DNA of 64,000 nucleotides, from positions 1 to 64,000 of the forward strand of contig NZ_JAOZEV010000001.1 in NCBI RefSeq assembly GCF_025847275.1. Reading direction: 5' to 3'. The position numbers were made by a program, and so were the translations under genes. Of the stretch, positions 34,376 to 43,781 are shown piece by piece (the first letter of the stretch is position 1; each line of letters opens with the position of its first letter). Origin of the DNA: Flavobacterium frigoritolerans. GTDB taxonomy: Bacteria; Bacteroidota; Bacteroidia; Flavobacteriales; Flavobacteriaceae. A model generated the notes under the pieces. The model was given only the letters and a program-made list of their open reading frames with translations, did no database searches and was not told where the DNA came from.

Positions 34376-35470
34376 TTATACGTTAAAACGGAAGTGCATT
34401 ACATCTCCATCTTTTACAATATATTCTTTTCCTTCTACTTTAAATTTACCTGCTTCTTTGGCTTTTGCTTCTGAACCGTAATGAACGAAATCTTCGTATG
34501 AAATTACTTCGGCACGGATGAATCCTTTTTCGAAATCAGTATGAATAACCCCTGCAGCTTGTGGTGCAGTAGCTCCGATATTGATTGTCCAAGCACGAAC
34601 TTCTTTTACTCCTGCTGTGAAATACGTTTGCTGTTTCAATAACTTATAAGCAGCACGAATTAAAACTGATGCTCCTGGCTCTTGCAATCCCATATCTTCT
34701 AAGAAAACTTGACGCTCTTCGTAGCTTTCTAATTCTGTAATATCTGCTTCTGCTCCTACTGAAAGTATGATAACCTCAGCATCTTCGTCTTTTACTAACT
34801 CACGAACCTGATCTACGTATTTGTTACCGTTTACTGCTGCACTTTCGTCAACATTACAAACATACAATACAGGTTTTGCTGTAATTAGCTGAAAAGATTC
34901 CATTAAAATCTCTTCATCATTACTTTGAGGTACAATAGTACGAGCCGATTTAGCTTGTAATAATGATTCTCTAATTCTGTCTAAAAGTGCTTTTTCTGTT
35001 TGCGCTTCCTTATTTCCTGTTTTAGCTGCACGATTTACTTTTTCCAAACGTTTTTCAACAGTTTCTAAATCTTTCAATTGCAACTCAATATCAATTGTTT
35101 CTTTGTCACGAATTGGGTTTACATTTCCATCTACGTGAACAATATTATCATTATCAAAACAACGTAAAACGTGAATAATCGCATTACACTCTCTGATGTT
35201 TCCTAAAAATTGATTTCCTAGTCCTTCACCTTTACTTGCTCCTTTTACCAAACCTGCGATATCAACAATATCCACAGTTGCCATTTGAACACGTTCTGGT
35301 TTTACCAATTCTTCTAATTTTTCAATTCTCGGATCTGGTACGTTTACAACACCAATATTTGGCTCGATTGTACAAAAAGGAAAGTTTGCACTTTGCGCCT
35401 TTGCATTTGATAAACAATTAAATAATGTTGATTTTCCAACATTTGGCAATCCTACAATTCCTGCTTTCAT
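34376..35470 (-). CDS. ychF: Redox-regulated ribosome-binding ATPase YchF (Ola1 family)
   Basis: 364 aa, full family length. P-loop GLPNVGKST (7-15), G3 DIAGLVKGASKGEGLGN (68-84) and the G4 variant NVDE near 205-208, which gives ATP rather than GTP preference. A TGS domain ends the protein (IGATAPQAAGVIHTDFEKGFIRAEVISYED then KVEGKEYIVKDGDVMHFRFNV). It binds ribosomes and affects stress responses. A single gene with its own terminator. Confidence 0.96.
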   Translation of the reverse strand: MKAGIVGLPNVGKSTLFNCLSNAKAQSANFPFCTIEPNIGVVNVPDPRIEKLEELVKPERVQMATVDIVDIAGLVKGASKGEGLGNQFLGNIRECNAIIHVLRCFDNDNIVHVDGNVNPIRDKETIDIELQLKDLETVEKRLEKVNRAAKTGNKEAQTEKALLDRIRESLLQAKSARTIVPQSNDEEILMESFQLITAKPVLYVCNVDESAAVNGNKYVDQVRELVKDEDAEVIILSVGAEADITELESYEERQVFLEDMGLQEPGASVLIRAAYKLLKQQTYFTAGVKEVRAWTINIGATAPQAAGVIHTDFEKGFIRAEVISYEDFVHYGSEAKAKEAGKFKVEGKEYIVKDGDVMHFRFNV

Positions 35471-35705
35471 ATGTAGTTTCTATTTATTTTTATATTCAGC
35501 TATTCAATTCTGCTGAAATTTATGTTCTCGCTTTTAAAAGTTTGCAAATATAAGATTTAAAACTTCGTTGCCGAACAAAAACTGCGTATTAATACACTTT
35601 TAAACAAACCCTTAAAAAAATTTAAACATTCTGCTAAAGTTTTGTTAAAAAATACTACTTTTAACTAAACATCCAACCAAACAACAAAACCAAACTCAAT
35701 TAATT

Positions 35706-38372
35706 ATGAAAAAATTTACAGTATTAGTATTCATACTAAATATTACATTTCTTTTTGCTCAAAAAGAAATCAGCGGCGTCGTAAAAGACCACAATGGTGC
35801 AGTACTCCCTGGGGTAAACATCATGGAAAAAGGAACTAACAATGGTGTATCTACCGATATTCAAGGTGGTTATATCATTAAAGTTAAAGAAGGTGCTGTA
35901 TTAGTTTTTAGCTACGTTGGGTACACAAATACCGAAAAAAATGCAACTAGTGGCGTTATTGACATTACAATGAACGAAAATGGCGGACAAACCTTAAAAG
36001 ATGTTGTGATTGTAGGTTCCAGAAATACTAAAAGAACTGTTGTAAATTCAGCAGTACCCATTGATATTATTAACATAAAGGATGTTACTACACAAAGTGG
36101 AAAACTGGAAATTAACCAATTATTACAATACATAGCTCCTTCTTTTAATGCTAATAAACAGTCTGGATCTGATGGTGCTGATCACGTTGATCCCGCTTCA
36201 TTAAGAGGTTTAGGTCCTGATCAAACATTGGTTTTGATAAATGGAAAAAGAAGACATCAATCTTCGCTTGTGAATTTATTTGGAACTCGAGGCCGTGGAA
36301 ACACTGGAACTGATTTAAATGCGATTCCAGCTTCAGCCATAAAAAGAATTGAGATCTTAAGAGATGGCGCAGCCGCTCAATATGGTTCCGATGCTATTGC
36401 TGGTGTTATTAATATTGTACTAAATGATAATACAGACGAACTAAACGGTTCGGTTACATACGGAGTTTTTAATACCAAAGCCAAAGGCGACTTTCTTCCT
36501 GGAACTCCAAATACTAAAAACTATAGATTGGATCAAAACGGAAATGGAAATTCATACGGAAAAAACCAAGCTTTTGATGGAGGATCTGTAAAGGTTGCAG
36601 CCAATTATGGCGTTGCAATTGGAGAAAAAGGAGGTTTTGCTAATTTTACTACTGAATACATTAATAAAAACAAAACACTTCGTCCTGCTTATGATTTTAG
36701 AAAAGGTTTTGGAGATGCCGAAATACAAAGCTTTAATCTTTTCGCCAATATTGCAGTTCCTATATCTGACAAAACTGAGTTCTATGCCTTTGGAGGAAGA
36801 AACTACAGAGATACTGATGCTTACGCTTTTACCAGAAATGATGGCGAAAGAGTTGTAGAATCCATCTATCCCGGTGGATATACCCCGAGAATTACTTCAA
36901 ATATTATCGACAACTCATTAGCTGCTGGATTTAGAACTCAAACTGCAAGTGGCTGGAAAATTGACATTAGCAATACCTATGGGAAAAATCTTTTTCATTA
37001 CTACATAAAAGGAACTATTAATGCTTCGCTTGAAGCGGCTTCTCCAACTGAATTTGATGCTGGTGGTCATACCTTAACACAAAATACTACCAATTTTGAT
37101 TTTTCTAAAAACTATGACTCTGTACTTAGTGGATTAAACATCGCTTTTGGAGCAGAATATCGCACAGAAAGATTCACCATTTTTGCAGGCGATGAAGGTT
37201 CATACGCGACTTACGACACAAACGGAAGACCTATAACTGATCCTACAACCCAAAATGCTCCTACCATTCCTAATCCTGATTACGACCCTTCAGATCCAAC
37301 CTCTAGCCCTACCATACCAAGACCAGGAGGTTCTCAAGGTTTCCCAGGATACAGCCCATTGAATACGGTTGACAAAGGTCGTACTAACCTGTCTTTATAC
37401 ACTGATGCCGAATTAGATATTACCGATGCTTTTTTAATAAGTGGTGCTGTTCGCTTTGAAAACTACAGTGATTTCGGAAGTACTCTCAATGGTAAATTAG
37501 CAATGCGTTTAAAAGCCAGCAAAAACATAAATTTTAGGGGATCTATAAGTACAGGTTTCCGTGCTCCATCATTGGCGCAGATTTACTATAATTTACATTT
37601 TACAAATTTTAATGCCAGCGGTGCTACCGAAGTATTGCTTGCGCCAAATAATAGCCCTGTAACCAAAGCATTTGGTATTCAAAAATTAAACGAAGAAAAA
37701 GCTGTAAACGCTTCATTAGGATTTACTGCAAATTTTGGTGATTTTACAGCTACAGTTGATGGATATTTTATAAAAGTTAAAAATCGTATTGTACTTACTG
37801 GCTACTTTGATGCTGCTTCATTAAATATTGGTGTTGCCGAAGCTCAGTTTTTTGTAAACGGTGTTGACACTAAAACAACTGGATTAGATTTAGTTCTTGC
37901 ATGGAAGAAAAAACTTGGAGGATCACTATTTAGCGCTACGCTTGTAGGAAACATCAATAATATGAAAATTGATAATGTAAAAAATGGTAACCTGCCCGAA
38001 GAGACTTTTTTTGGAAGACGTGAAAGAGCATTTTTATTAGCATCGGCACCTAAGAATAAATTTGGTTTGAACTTAAACTATGCCAGACAAAAATTTGATG
38101 CTGGTTTAGCTTTTACACATTTCAGTAAAGTCGTTTTAGTCGATTACGGAGATGAAGAAGATATTTATCATGACAGAATAGTAACTGATTTGACCCTTGG
38201 TTACCAACTAACCAAATCATTAAAACTGAGTGTTGGTAGCAACAATTTATTTAATGTTTACCCAACAAAACAAGATGAACAAGGAAATACTGAAGCTGGT
38301 GGATATTGGGATGCTGTACAAATGGGTTTTAGCGGAGCGTACTACTATGCCAGACTTGGTTTTACATTTTAA
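35706..38372 (+). CDS. TonB-dependent outer-membrane receptor
   Basis: 888 aa. A signal peptide (1-18, ending FLFAQ) leads to a CarboxypepD_reg-like domain (about 20-95, SGVVKDHNGAVLPGVNI). The plug starts near 110 with VPIDIINIKDV and includes LRGLGPDQTLVLINGKRRH and RIEILRDGAAAQYGSDAIAGVINIVL. A 22-strand barrel follows and ends YYYARLGFTF with the terminal Phe needed for BamA assembly. A Pro/Asp/Ser-rich loop (about 515-545) is probably a surface loop. No SusD partner is adjacent, so substrates may be siderophores, peptides or vitamins rather than glycans. No clear Fur-type box was seen. Confidence 0.93.
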   Translation: MKKFTVLVFILNITFLFAQKEISGVVKDHNGAVLPGVNIMEKGTNNGVSTDIQGGYIIKVKEGAVLVFSYVGYTNTEKNATSGVIDITMNENGGQTLKDVVIVGSRNTKRTVVNSAVPIDIINIKDVTTQSGKLEINQLLQYIAPSFNANKQSGSDGADHVDPASLRGLGPDQTLVLINGKRRHQSSLVNLFGTRGRGNTGTDLNAIPASAIKRIEILRDGAAAQYGSDAIAGVINIVLNDNTDELNGSVTYGVFNTKAKGDFLPGTPNTKNYRLDQNGNGNSYGKNQAFDGGSVKVAANYGVAIGEKGGFANFTTEYINKNKTLRPAYDFRKGFGDAEIQSFNLFANIAVPISDKTEFYAFGGRNYRDTDAYAFTRNDGERVVESIYPGGYTPRITSNIIDNSLAAGFRTQTASGWKIDISNTYGKNLFHYYIKGTINASLEAASPTEFDAGGHTLTQNTTNFDFSKNYDSVLSGLNIAFGAEYRTERFTIFAGDEGSYATYDTNGRPITDPTTQNAPTIPNPDYDPSDPTSSPTIPRPGGSQGFPGYSPLNTVDKGRTNLSLYTDAELDITDAFLISGAVRFENYSDFGSTLNGKLAMRLKASKNINFRGSISTGFRAPSLAQIYYNLHFTNFNASGATEVLLAPNNSPVTKAFGIQKLNEEKAVNASLGFTANFGDFTATVDGYFIKVKNRIVLTGYFDAASLNIGVAEAQFFVNGVDTKTTGLDLVLAWKKKLGGSLFSATLVGNINNMKIDNVKNGNLPEETFFGRRERAFLLASAPKNKFGLNLNYARQKFDAGLAFTHFSKVVLVDYGDEEDIYHDRIVTDLTLGYQLTKSLKLSVGSNNLFNVYPTKQDEQGNTEAGGYWDAVQMGFSGAYYYARLGFTF

Positions 38373-38401
38373 TCTAAAACATTAAACACATAGAAACTAA
38401 A

Positions 38402-38428
38402 AATCCTGAGCGTGCTCAGGATTTTTTA
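38402..38428. terminator. Terminator after the TonB receptor
   Basis: AATCCTGAGC-GT-GCTCAGGATT followed by a T run on the plus strand. The stem could also serve the convergent gene ending at 38450. Nearly the same stem reappears at 39703. Confidence 0.85.
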
Positions 38429-38449
38429 TTTGCTTAAATCTATAAAAAA

Positions 38450-39613
38450 CTAAAACTTAGATTCTAAAGATTTTATTATTTCTTTCTCCTTACTAGTAGC
38501 AGTAAACCCTGAAACATCCCAGTAATTGGTTAGAATTTTATTCTTTTTGTTAAAGAGAGTTTGTTCTTTGAAAACATCGCTCTCATTATAAGTAAAATTT
38601 TGTTTATTGTAATTCGTCGTTACAAAACTATTTCGAACCTGAATGTTTTTCACCTTATCTTTCATAACAAGATCATAAGCTATTTCTTCTTCCGAGCTTA
38701 ATAAATAATAATCCGATCCATCTATTCTGTATCGTACTTCTATAAATGATCTTGTAACATTCTTAGAGCCAATAGTTGGCTTTTCTTCTATTTTATTAGT
38801 TGTTCCGGGTATTAAAACACAGGTAAACTCGATAATTATCTTTTTTTTGGGATCATAAATAACTTCAAAACTATCTGTTCCTTTCTTAGATTTATCCAAC
38901 GGAGTAATATTCATTACATAATAGTCTTTATTTTCAGGATACACCTTTATTATGTAATCGTATTCTTTTCTCTTTTTAGAATTTAAAACAGGCCCAAAAT
39001 AATTTAGATTAGAATAATTCTCCATGATATTATTCAAATTATATCCTCTTAGATCTTTACTTATATCCGTTTCGAGTAATCCGTATGATCGATTTTGTTC
39101 TACTAATAATGTTGTTTTTGCTTTTTTATGATTTACTGAAAACTGAAAATTCACCAGTCCATCATTGTAGTAAGAATATTTATTGTCGAGCATAAAAAAC
39201 TCCCTGACATATACTTTGAGTCGATAAGGCATCGTTAGTTTTTGTGCCGAATTAGAAACAATTTTTTGAAGTGTTTTTTGTGGGGATTCTTTAGATACAA
39301 CAATCCCATCTAATTTATTATTCTTGTTTTTTAAATAAACAACAAATTGATTTTCTTTTAAAGTTGCCCAACGAAGTGTTACGCTCTCAGAATTTATCTC
39401 GGAAACCTGAACACTAGAAGCTCCATTGAGCATAAAGGTTACTTTACCCTCTTCGTTACTCGATAGAACTTGCTTGGTTTTAAGTATAACCACCATTGCA
39501 TCTTCTATAGGCAACTGTGTCTCAATATCTTTCACGATAATAGAATATTCTTTGTTTTGTGCAAAAATACCAACATTAAAAAACATAATAAATAAAAGTA
39601 CAAGTCTCTTCAT
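38450..39613 (-). CDS. Exported CarboxypepD_reg-like protein
   Basis: 387 aa from the ATG at 39613 (MKRLVLLFIMFFNVGIFAQ), whose signal peptide starts cleanly there; nine more codons upstream are unlikely. Residues about 20-95 are a CarboxypepD_reg-like beta-sandwich (IVKDIETQLPIEDAMVVI). The remaining ~290 residues are a conserved-looking domain with LRGYNLNNIMENYSNLNYFG and WDVSGFTATSKEKE near the end. Such proteins are common in Flavobacteriia envelopes, but their function is unknown. It is convergent with the TonB receptor and is bounded by two terminator stems. Confidence 0.75.
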   Translation of the reverse strand: MKRLVLLFIMFFNVGIFAQNKEYSIIVKDIETQLPIEDAMVVILKTKQVLSSNEEGKVTFMLNGASSVQVSEINSESVTLRWATLKENQFVVYLKNKNNKLDGIVVSKESPQKTLQKIVSNSAQKLTMPYRLKVYVREFFMLDNKYSYYNDGLVNFQFSVNHKKAKTTLLVEQNRSYGLLETDISKDLRGYNLNNIMENYSNLNYFGPVLNSKKRKEYDYIIKVYPENKDYYVMNITPLDKSKKGTDSFEVIYDPKKKIIIEFTCVLIPGTTNKIEEKPTIGSKNVTRSFIEVRYRIDGSDYYLLSSEEEIAYDLVMKDKVKNIQVRNSFVTTNYNKQNFTYNESDVFKEQTLFNKKNKILTNYWDVSGFTATSKEKEIIKSLESKF

Positions 39614-39695
39614 AGGCTTTGTTAAAAAATTAACCGCCATAAAACTACAAATAAAACATTAAAAACCAACACAATACGAAATAAAGGTTATGTGC

Positions 39696-39732
39696 AAAAA
39701 AAAAATCCTGAGCGCAAACTCAGGATTTTTTT
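39696..39732 (-). terminator. Terminator after the ferredoxin gene
   Basis: AAATCCTGAG-CGCAAA-CTCAGGATTT (39703-39728), followed on the minus strand by a T-rich run. It lies about 30 bp after the ferredoxin stop. Confidence 0.85.
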
Positions 39733-39763
39733 ATGTTTAAAATCTAAAAAAAGACTTTTATAT

Positions 39764-40114
39764 TTATTCGTTATGTAAAAACGCTTGTCTATTTAATAAC
39801 GTTTCTTCATCTTCTACATGATTATCATCTGGTATACAACAATCTACAGGACATACTGCCGCACATTGTGGTTCGTCATGAAATCCTTTACATTCAGTAC
39901 ATTTGCCCGGAACAATATAGTAAACTTCATCAGAAATAGGAGTTTGAGCATCTTCAGCATCAACTTCTGTTCCGTCTGGTAAAATTACTTTTCCTTTTAA
40001 AGCAGTTCCATCTTTGTATCTCCAATCATCAGCACCTTCATAGATTGCTGTATTTGGGCACTCTGGTTCACAAGCACCACAATTGATACATTCGTCGGTT
40101 ATAATTATTGCCAT
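39764..40114 (-). CDS. Two-cluster [4Fe-4S] ferredoxin
   Basis: 116 aa. The first cluster motif [12 protein letters not shown] is at 10-21, the second [22 protein letters not shown] at about 72-93, giving two [4Fe-4S] clusters. A roughly 45-residue insertion between the motifs ([12 protein letters not shown] through EVYYIVPGK) is typical of Bacteroidota ferredoxins of this length. A low-potential electron carrier in the cytoplasm. It diverges from the acyl-CoA reductase gene across about 160 bp. Confidence 0.93.
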   Translation of the reverse strand: MAIIITDECINCGACEPECPNTAIYEGADDWRYKDGTALKGKVILPDGTEVDAEDAQTPISDEVYYIVPGKCTECKGFHDEPQCAAVCPVDCCIPDDNHVEDEETLLNRQAFLHNE

Positions 40115-40202
40115 TGTTTTTCTTAGTCTTAAAGTTAAAAGCCTTAAAGTTGTAAAGTCAAAAAAAACAAAAAGAGCTTTTTAATCTTTTGATTAAATGA
40201 CT

Positions 40203-40234
40203 TTTGACTTTCGACTTATTTATCCTTATTTTTG
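40203..40234 (+). promoter_or_regulatory. Bacteroidota-type promoter for the acyl-CoA reductase gene
   Basis: TTTG (40203-40206), a 20-bp spacer, then TATTTTTG (40227-40234), matching the TTTG/TAnnTTTG consensus closely. The predicted start of transcription near 40241 gives a leader of about 34 nt to the ATG at 40275. That argues against the in-frame upstream start at 40197. Confidence 0.7.
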
Positions 40235-40274
40235 TGCAAAATTACAATCAAAACTATTCATATACAAATTACTT

Positions 40275-41333
40275 ATGTTACAAAACGAAAAAAAACAATC
40301 TTTTATAGAACTCGGCAAGTTTTTAAGTCAATTTTTAGAAAATGATTGTAAAAAAGACAATAATGTTTTAAGTAATGACTTGTTTTTTGATGATTTCATA
40401 AAGCTGATTGAGCTATCTCAATCACATAATGGCTGGTACACACCTGAACAAGTTTATTTTGCTATTCAATCTTGGGCTCAAGCATTGACAGAAGAAAACA
40501 TAGACACTTGGCTTTCTGCATATGATATAAATATTAAGGAGCCTAAAAACATAGCTCTAATATTAGCAGGAAACATTCCGTTAGTTGGGTTTCATGATTT
40601 TTTATGTGTTTTAATTACGGGTCATAATGTACTTGTAAAAACCTCTTCAAATGATCAGCATTTACTCCCTTTTATAGCTAAATACCTTATTGCCATTAAT
40701 CCAATTTTTGCTAATAACATTACTTTTGTAGATGGAAAATTAGAGAATTTCGATGCTGTAATCGCTACAGGAAGCAATAATACAGCACGTTATTTTGAAT
40801 ATTATTTTAAAGATAAACCGTCAATTATCCGAAAAAGCAGAAACTCTGTTGCTGTATTAAACGGAAAAGAAACCAAAGAACAACTTATTGCCTTAGGCGA
40901 AGATATTTTTAGATATTTTGGTCTAGGATGCCGAAATGTTTCTAAACTCTTTGTTCCTGAAGGCTATAAATTTGATGCTTTTTTTGAAGCAATTTTCGAA
41001 TATCAGGATGTTATTCATTATGAAAAATATGCTAATAATTACGACTACAACAAAGCCGTTTTCCTGATGAGTAACTTCAAATTACTAGACAATGGTTTTC
41101 TTACTCTAAAAGAAGATGTTAGTCATGCCTCTCCCATTTCGAGTGTTTTTTATGAAAAATATGATAATATCGATGATTTAAAACAACGTTTACAGACTGA
41201 AAACGAGCAAATTCAATGCATTGTAAGTAATAATTTAATAGAAAAAAGCATACCATTTGGAAAAACGCAGACTCCTGAGCTGTGGGATTATGCAGACAAC
41301 GTAGATACTATATCGTTTTTGTTAATAACATAA
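40275..41333 (+). CDS. LuxC-like acyl-CoA reductase
   Basis: 352 aa from the ATG at 40275 (MLQNEKKQSF). The aldehyde-dehydrogenase fold is visible: IALILAGNIPLVGFHDFLCVL (about 92-112), then IATGSNNTARYFEYYF (about 162-177). FGLGCRNVSKLFVPEG (about 215-230) contains the likely catalytic Cys. It would reduce an acyl-CoA or acyl-ACP to the aldehyde with NADPH. No other lux-type or aldehyde-forming gene is nearby, and the pathway is unknown. It may be involved in fatty aldehyde or aryl-polyene-like metabolism, which is guesswork. It lies about 100 bp upstream of serC. Confidence 0.85.
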   Translation: MLQNEKKQSFIELGKFLSQFLENDCKKDNNVLSNDLFFDDFIKLIELSQSHNGWYTPEQVYFAIQSWAQALTEENIDTWLSAYDINIKEPKNIALILAGNIPLVGFHDFLCVLITGHNVLVKTSSNDQHLLPFIAKYLIAINPIFANNITFVDGKLENFDAVIATGSNNTARYFEYYFKDKPSIIRKSRNSVAVLNGKETKEQLIALGEDIFRYFGLGCRNVSKLFVPEGYKFDAFFEAIFEYQDVIHYEKYANNYDYNKAVFLMSNFKLLDNGFLTLKEDVSHASPISSVFYEKYDNIDDLKQRLQTENEQIQCIVSNNLIEKSIPFGKTQTPELWDYADNVDTISFLLIT

Positions 41334-41429
41334 GTTAAAATCTTAGAATTATTGCGAATAATTTAACGATTTTTTGACTCCTATTCCCGAAATTTGCGTT
41401 TCTAAAAAATATTGGAACTTAACTACACC

Positions 41430-42500
41430 ATGAAAAAACACAACTACAGCGCAGGACCAAGTATCTTACCTCAAGAAGTTTTTGAGAAAGCATCAAAAGC
41501 AATTTTAAATTTTAATGATTCAGGACTATCTATTTTAGAAATTTCGCACCGAAGTAAAGATTTCGTTGCTGTTATGGAAGAAGCTCGTTCCCTTGCTTTA
41601 GAGTTATTAGGACTTCAAGGAAAAGGCTATCAAGCCTTATTTTTACAAGGTGGCGCAAGTACAGCATTCTTAATGGCTCCTTATAATTTAATGAAAGAAA
41701 ACGGTAAAGCAGCCTATTTAGATTCAGGAACTTGGGCAGCAGCAGCTATAAAAGAAGCAAAACTTTTTGGAGAAACTATTACTATAGCTTCATCCAAAGA
41801 AGAAAACTACAACAATATCCCAAAAGGTTACGAAATACCTGCTGATGCAGATTATTTTCACTGTACAAGTAACAATACCATTTTTGGAACCCAAATGAAA
41901 GATTTTCCAGTAACAAATGTACCAGTAGTTTGTGACATGAGTTCTGATATCTTTTCTCGTAATTTAGATTATTCTAAATTTGATTTGATTTATGCTGGAG
42001 CTCAAAAAAATATGGGACCTGCAGGAACTACTCTAGTGGTTATTAAAGAAGAAATTCTTGGTAAAAATGGACGTACTATTCCTAGTATGCTAGATTATGC
42101 AAAACATATCAAAGCAGAAAGTATGTACAATACTCCTCCTGTTTTTGCAGTGTACGTTTCATTATTAACATTACAATGGATTAAAGAAAAAGGTGGTGTT
42201 GCAGCCATTGAAAAATTAAATGATGCTAAAGCTGCTTTGCTTTATGCTGAAATTGATAGAAACCCTTTATTTAAAGGTGCAGCAGCTGTTGAAGATCGTT
42301 CTAAAATGAACGTTACTTTCTTATTAAACAATCCTGACCATACCGCAACGTTTGATGCTATGTGGAAAGAAGCTAACATTTCTGGTTTACCTGGTCACCG
42401 TTCGGTTGGTGGTTACAGAGCATCTATTTACAATGCAATGCCAATAGAAAGCGTTCAGGTATTAGTAGATGTAATGAAAGCTTTAGAGTCTAAAGTTTAG
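41430..42500 (+). CDS. serC: Phosphoserine aminotransferase
   Basis: 356 aa from the ATG at 41430 (MKKHNYSAGPSILP); the longer frame would start at TTG. LFLQGGASTAFLMAPYNL (about 72-89) is the SerC phosphate/PLP region, and DLIYAGAQKNMGPAGTT (about 188-204) holds the PLP Lys. GLPGHRSVGGYRASIYNAMP (about 323-342) closes the active site. It converts 3-phosphohydroxypyruvate to phosphoserine. serA follows after a 229-bp intergenic space that holds a structured repeat. Confidence 0.96.
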   Translation: MKKHNYSAGPSILPQEVFEKASKAILNFNDSGLSILEISHRSKDFVAVMEEARSLALELLGLQGKGYQALFLQGGASTAFLMAPYNLMKENGKAAYLDSGTWAAAAIKEAKLFGETITIASSKEENYNNIPKGYEIPADADYFHCTSNNTIFGTQMKDFPVTNVPVVCDMSSDIFSRNLDYSKFDLIYAGAQKNMGPAGTTLVVIKEEILGKNGRTIPSMLDYAKHIKAESMYNTPPVFAVYVSLLTLQWIKEKGGVAAIEKLNDAKAALLYAEIDRNPLFKGAAAVEDRSKMNVTFLLNNPDHTATFDAMWKEANISGLPGHRSVGGYRASIYNAMPIESVQVLVDVMKALESKV

Positions 42501-42552
42501 TTCTCAGTATCGGTTTTGAGTTTTTAGTGAGCCGAAAACGTGAATTGACTAC

Positions 42553-42645
42553 TAGAATCCTAGCCCCGATAGAAGTGGAAATCCTTTTTTGTTTTTTCTT
42601 TAAAAACAAAAAAGATTTGGAACGAATAGCGGGATTAGCTCCTAA
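42553..42645. repeat. Structured intergenic element between serC and serA
   Basis: The core is a long stem with one bulge, AAATCCTTTTTTGTTTTT (42579-42596) pairing with AAAAACAAAAAAGATTT (42602-42618). It is flanked on the left by CTAGCCCCGATAGAAGTGG and on the right by GGAACGAATAGCGGGATTAGC. I recall the same layout in many Flavobacterium intergenic spaces, so it is probably a dispersed repeat. It may act as terminator, attenuator or stable RNA; the sequence does not decide. Confidence 0.6.
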
Positions 42646-42729
42646 ACAAAAAAAGAAAAAAAATCATAATAATTGGTTCATCGATTAAAGAGTTAAACGA
42701 TTAATCAATAAAAAAAATATAAAGACACA

Positions 42730-43680
42730 ATGAAAGTATTAGCAAATGACGGAATTTCTAAAAGTGGAATTCTAGCTTTAGAAAAAGGTGGATTTGAAGT
42801 TATAACTACAAAAGTAGCACAAGAACAAGTTGCTAATTTTGTAAACGAAAACAATGTAGATGTTGTTTTGGTGCGTAGTGCAACCAAAGTACGCAAAGAC
42901 ATTATCGATGCTTGTCCAGGATTAAAAATAATTGGTCGTGGTGGTGTTGGTATGGACAACATTGATGTTGACTATGCAAAAAGCAAAGGAATTCATGTTA
43001 TTAATACCCCTGCTTCATCATCTGAATCTGTGGCTGAATTAGTTTTTGGACACTTATTTAATGGTGTTCGTTTTTTACACGATTCAAACAGAAATATGCC
43101 TCTTGAAGGAGATACAAACTTTGACGGTTTGAAAAAAGCATATGCAAATGGTACCGAATTAAGAGGTAAAACTCTAGGTATTGTTGGTATTGGCCGTATT
43201 GGTCAAGCTACTGCAAAAATGGCATTAGGATTAGGAATGAAAGTTATCGCTGCTGATAGCTTTATCCCGAAAGTAGATGTTAAAGTTGAATTCTTTGACG
43301 GTCAATCAATAACTACAACTATTGTTTCTCAATCATTAGAGTCTTTATTTAAAGAAGCTGATTTCATTACTTTACACGTTCCTGCTCAAGATGGTTACAT
43401 CATCGGTGAGAAAGAATTAGCAATCATGAAAGATGGTGTAGGTATTGTTAACTGCGCTCGTGGTGGTGTTATTGATGAAGTTGCTTTGGTAAAAGCATTA
43501 GATAGCGGAAAAGTATCTTTTGCTGGATTAGATGTTTTTGAAAGCGAACCAAAACCAGAAATGGCTATTTTAATGCATACAAAAATCTCATTGACTCCAC
43601 ATATTGGTGCAGCAACTGGTGAAGCTCAAGACAGAATTGGTACAGAATTAGCACAACAAATTATTACTTTGTTAAGCTAA
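42730..43680 (+). CDS. serA: D-3-phosphoglycerate dehydrogenase, short form
   Basis: 316 aa, no ACT or ASB regulatory domain. Rossmann motif GIVGIGRIGQATAKM (about 148-162). GRGGVGMDNIDVDYAKSKGI (about 71-90), VNCARGGVIDE (about 240-250) and the catalytic His in LTPHIGAATGEAQDR (about 289-303) fit the D-2-hydroxyacid dehydrogenase family. Position downstream of serC supports SerA over other family members. It starts the serine pathway from 3-phosphoglycerate. Feedback control through an ACT domain is absent. Confidence 0.93.
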   Translation: MKVLANDGISKSGILALEKGGFEVITTKVAQEQVANFVNENNVDVVLVRSATKVRKDIIDACPGLKIIGRGGVGMDNIDVDYAKSKGIHVINTPASSSESVAELVFGHLFNGVRFLHDSNRNMPLEGDTNFDGLKKAYANGTELRGKTLGIVGIGRIGQATAKMALGLGMKVIAADSFIPKVDVKVEFFDGQSITTTIVSQSLESLFKEADFITLHVPAQDGYIIGEKELAIMKDGVGIVNCARGGVIDEVALVKALDSGKVSFAGLDVFESEPKPEMAILMHTKISLTPHIGAATGEAQDRIGTELAQQIITLLS

Positions 43681-43702
43681 TCAATTATAATTAAATTACT
43701 TA

Positions 43703-43747
43703 AAAGGGATTTATTAACATCGTTTAATAAATCCCTTTATTTTTTTT
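43703..43747 (+). terminator. Terminator after serA
   Basis: A perfect 15-bp stem (AAAGGGATTTATTAA and complement, 43703-43717 with 43724-43738), a 6-nt loop, then a T-rich run. It starts 22 bp after the serA stop. Confidence 0.92.
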
Positions 43748-43781
43748 ATTAAATTTGAGTTCTAATCTAAATCCTAAATTC

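Noticed and set aside
40197..40274. Upstream start of the acyl-CoA reductase
   Set aside because: A consensus promoter lies inside this stretch, so it cannot be translated from that transcript.
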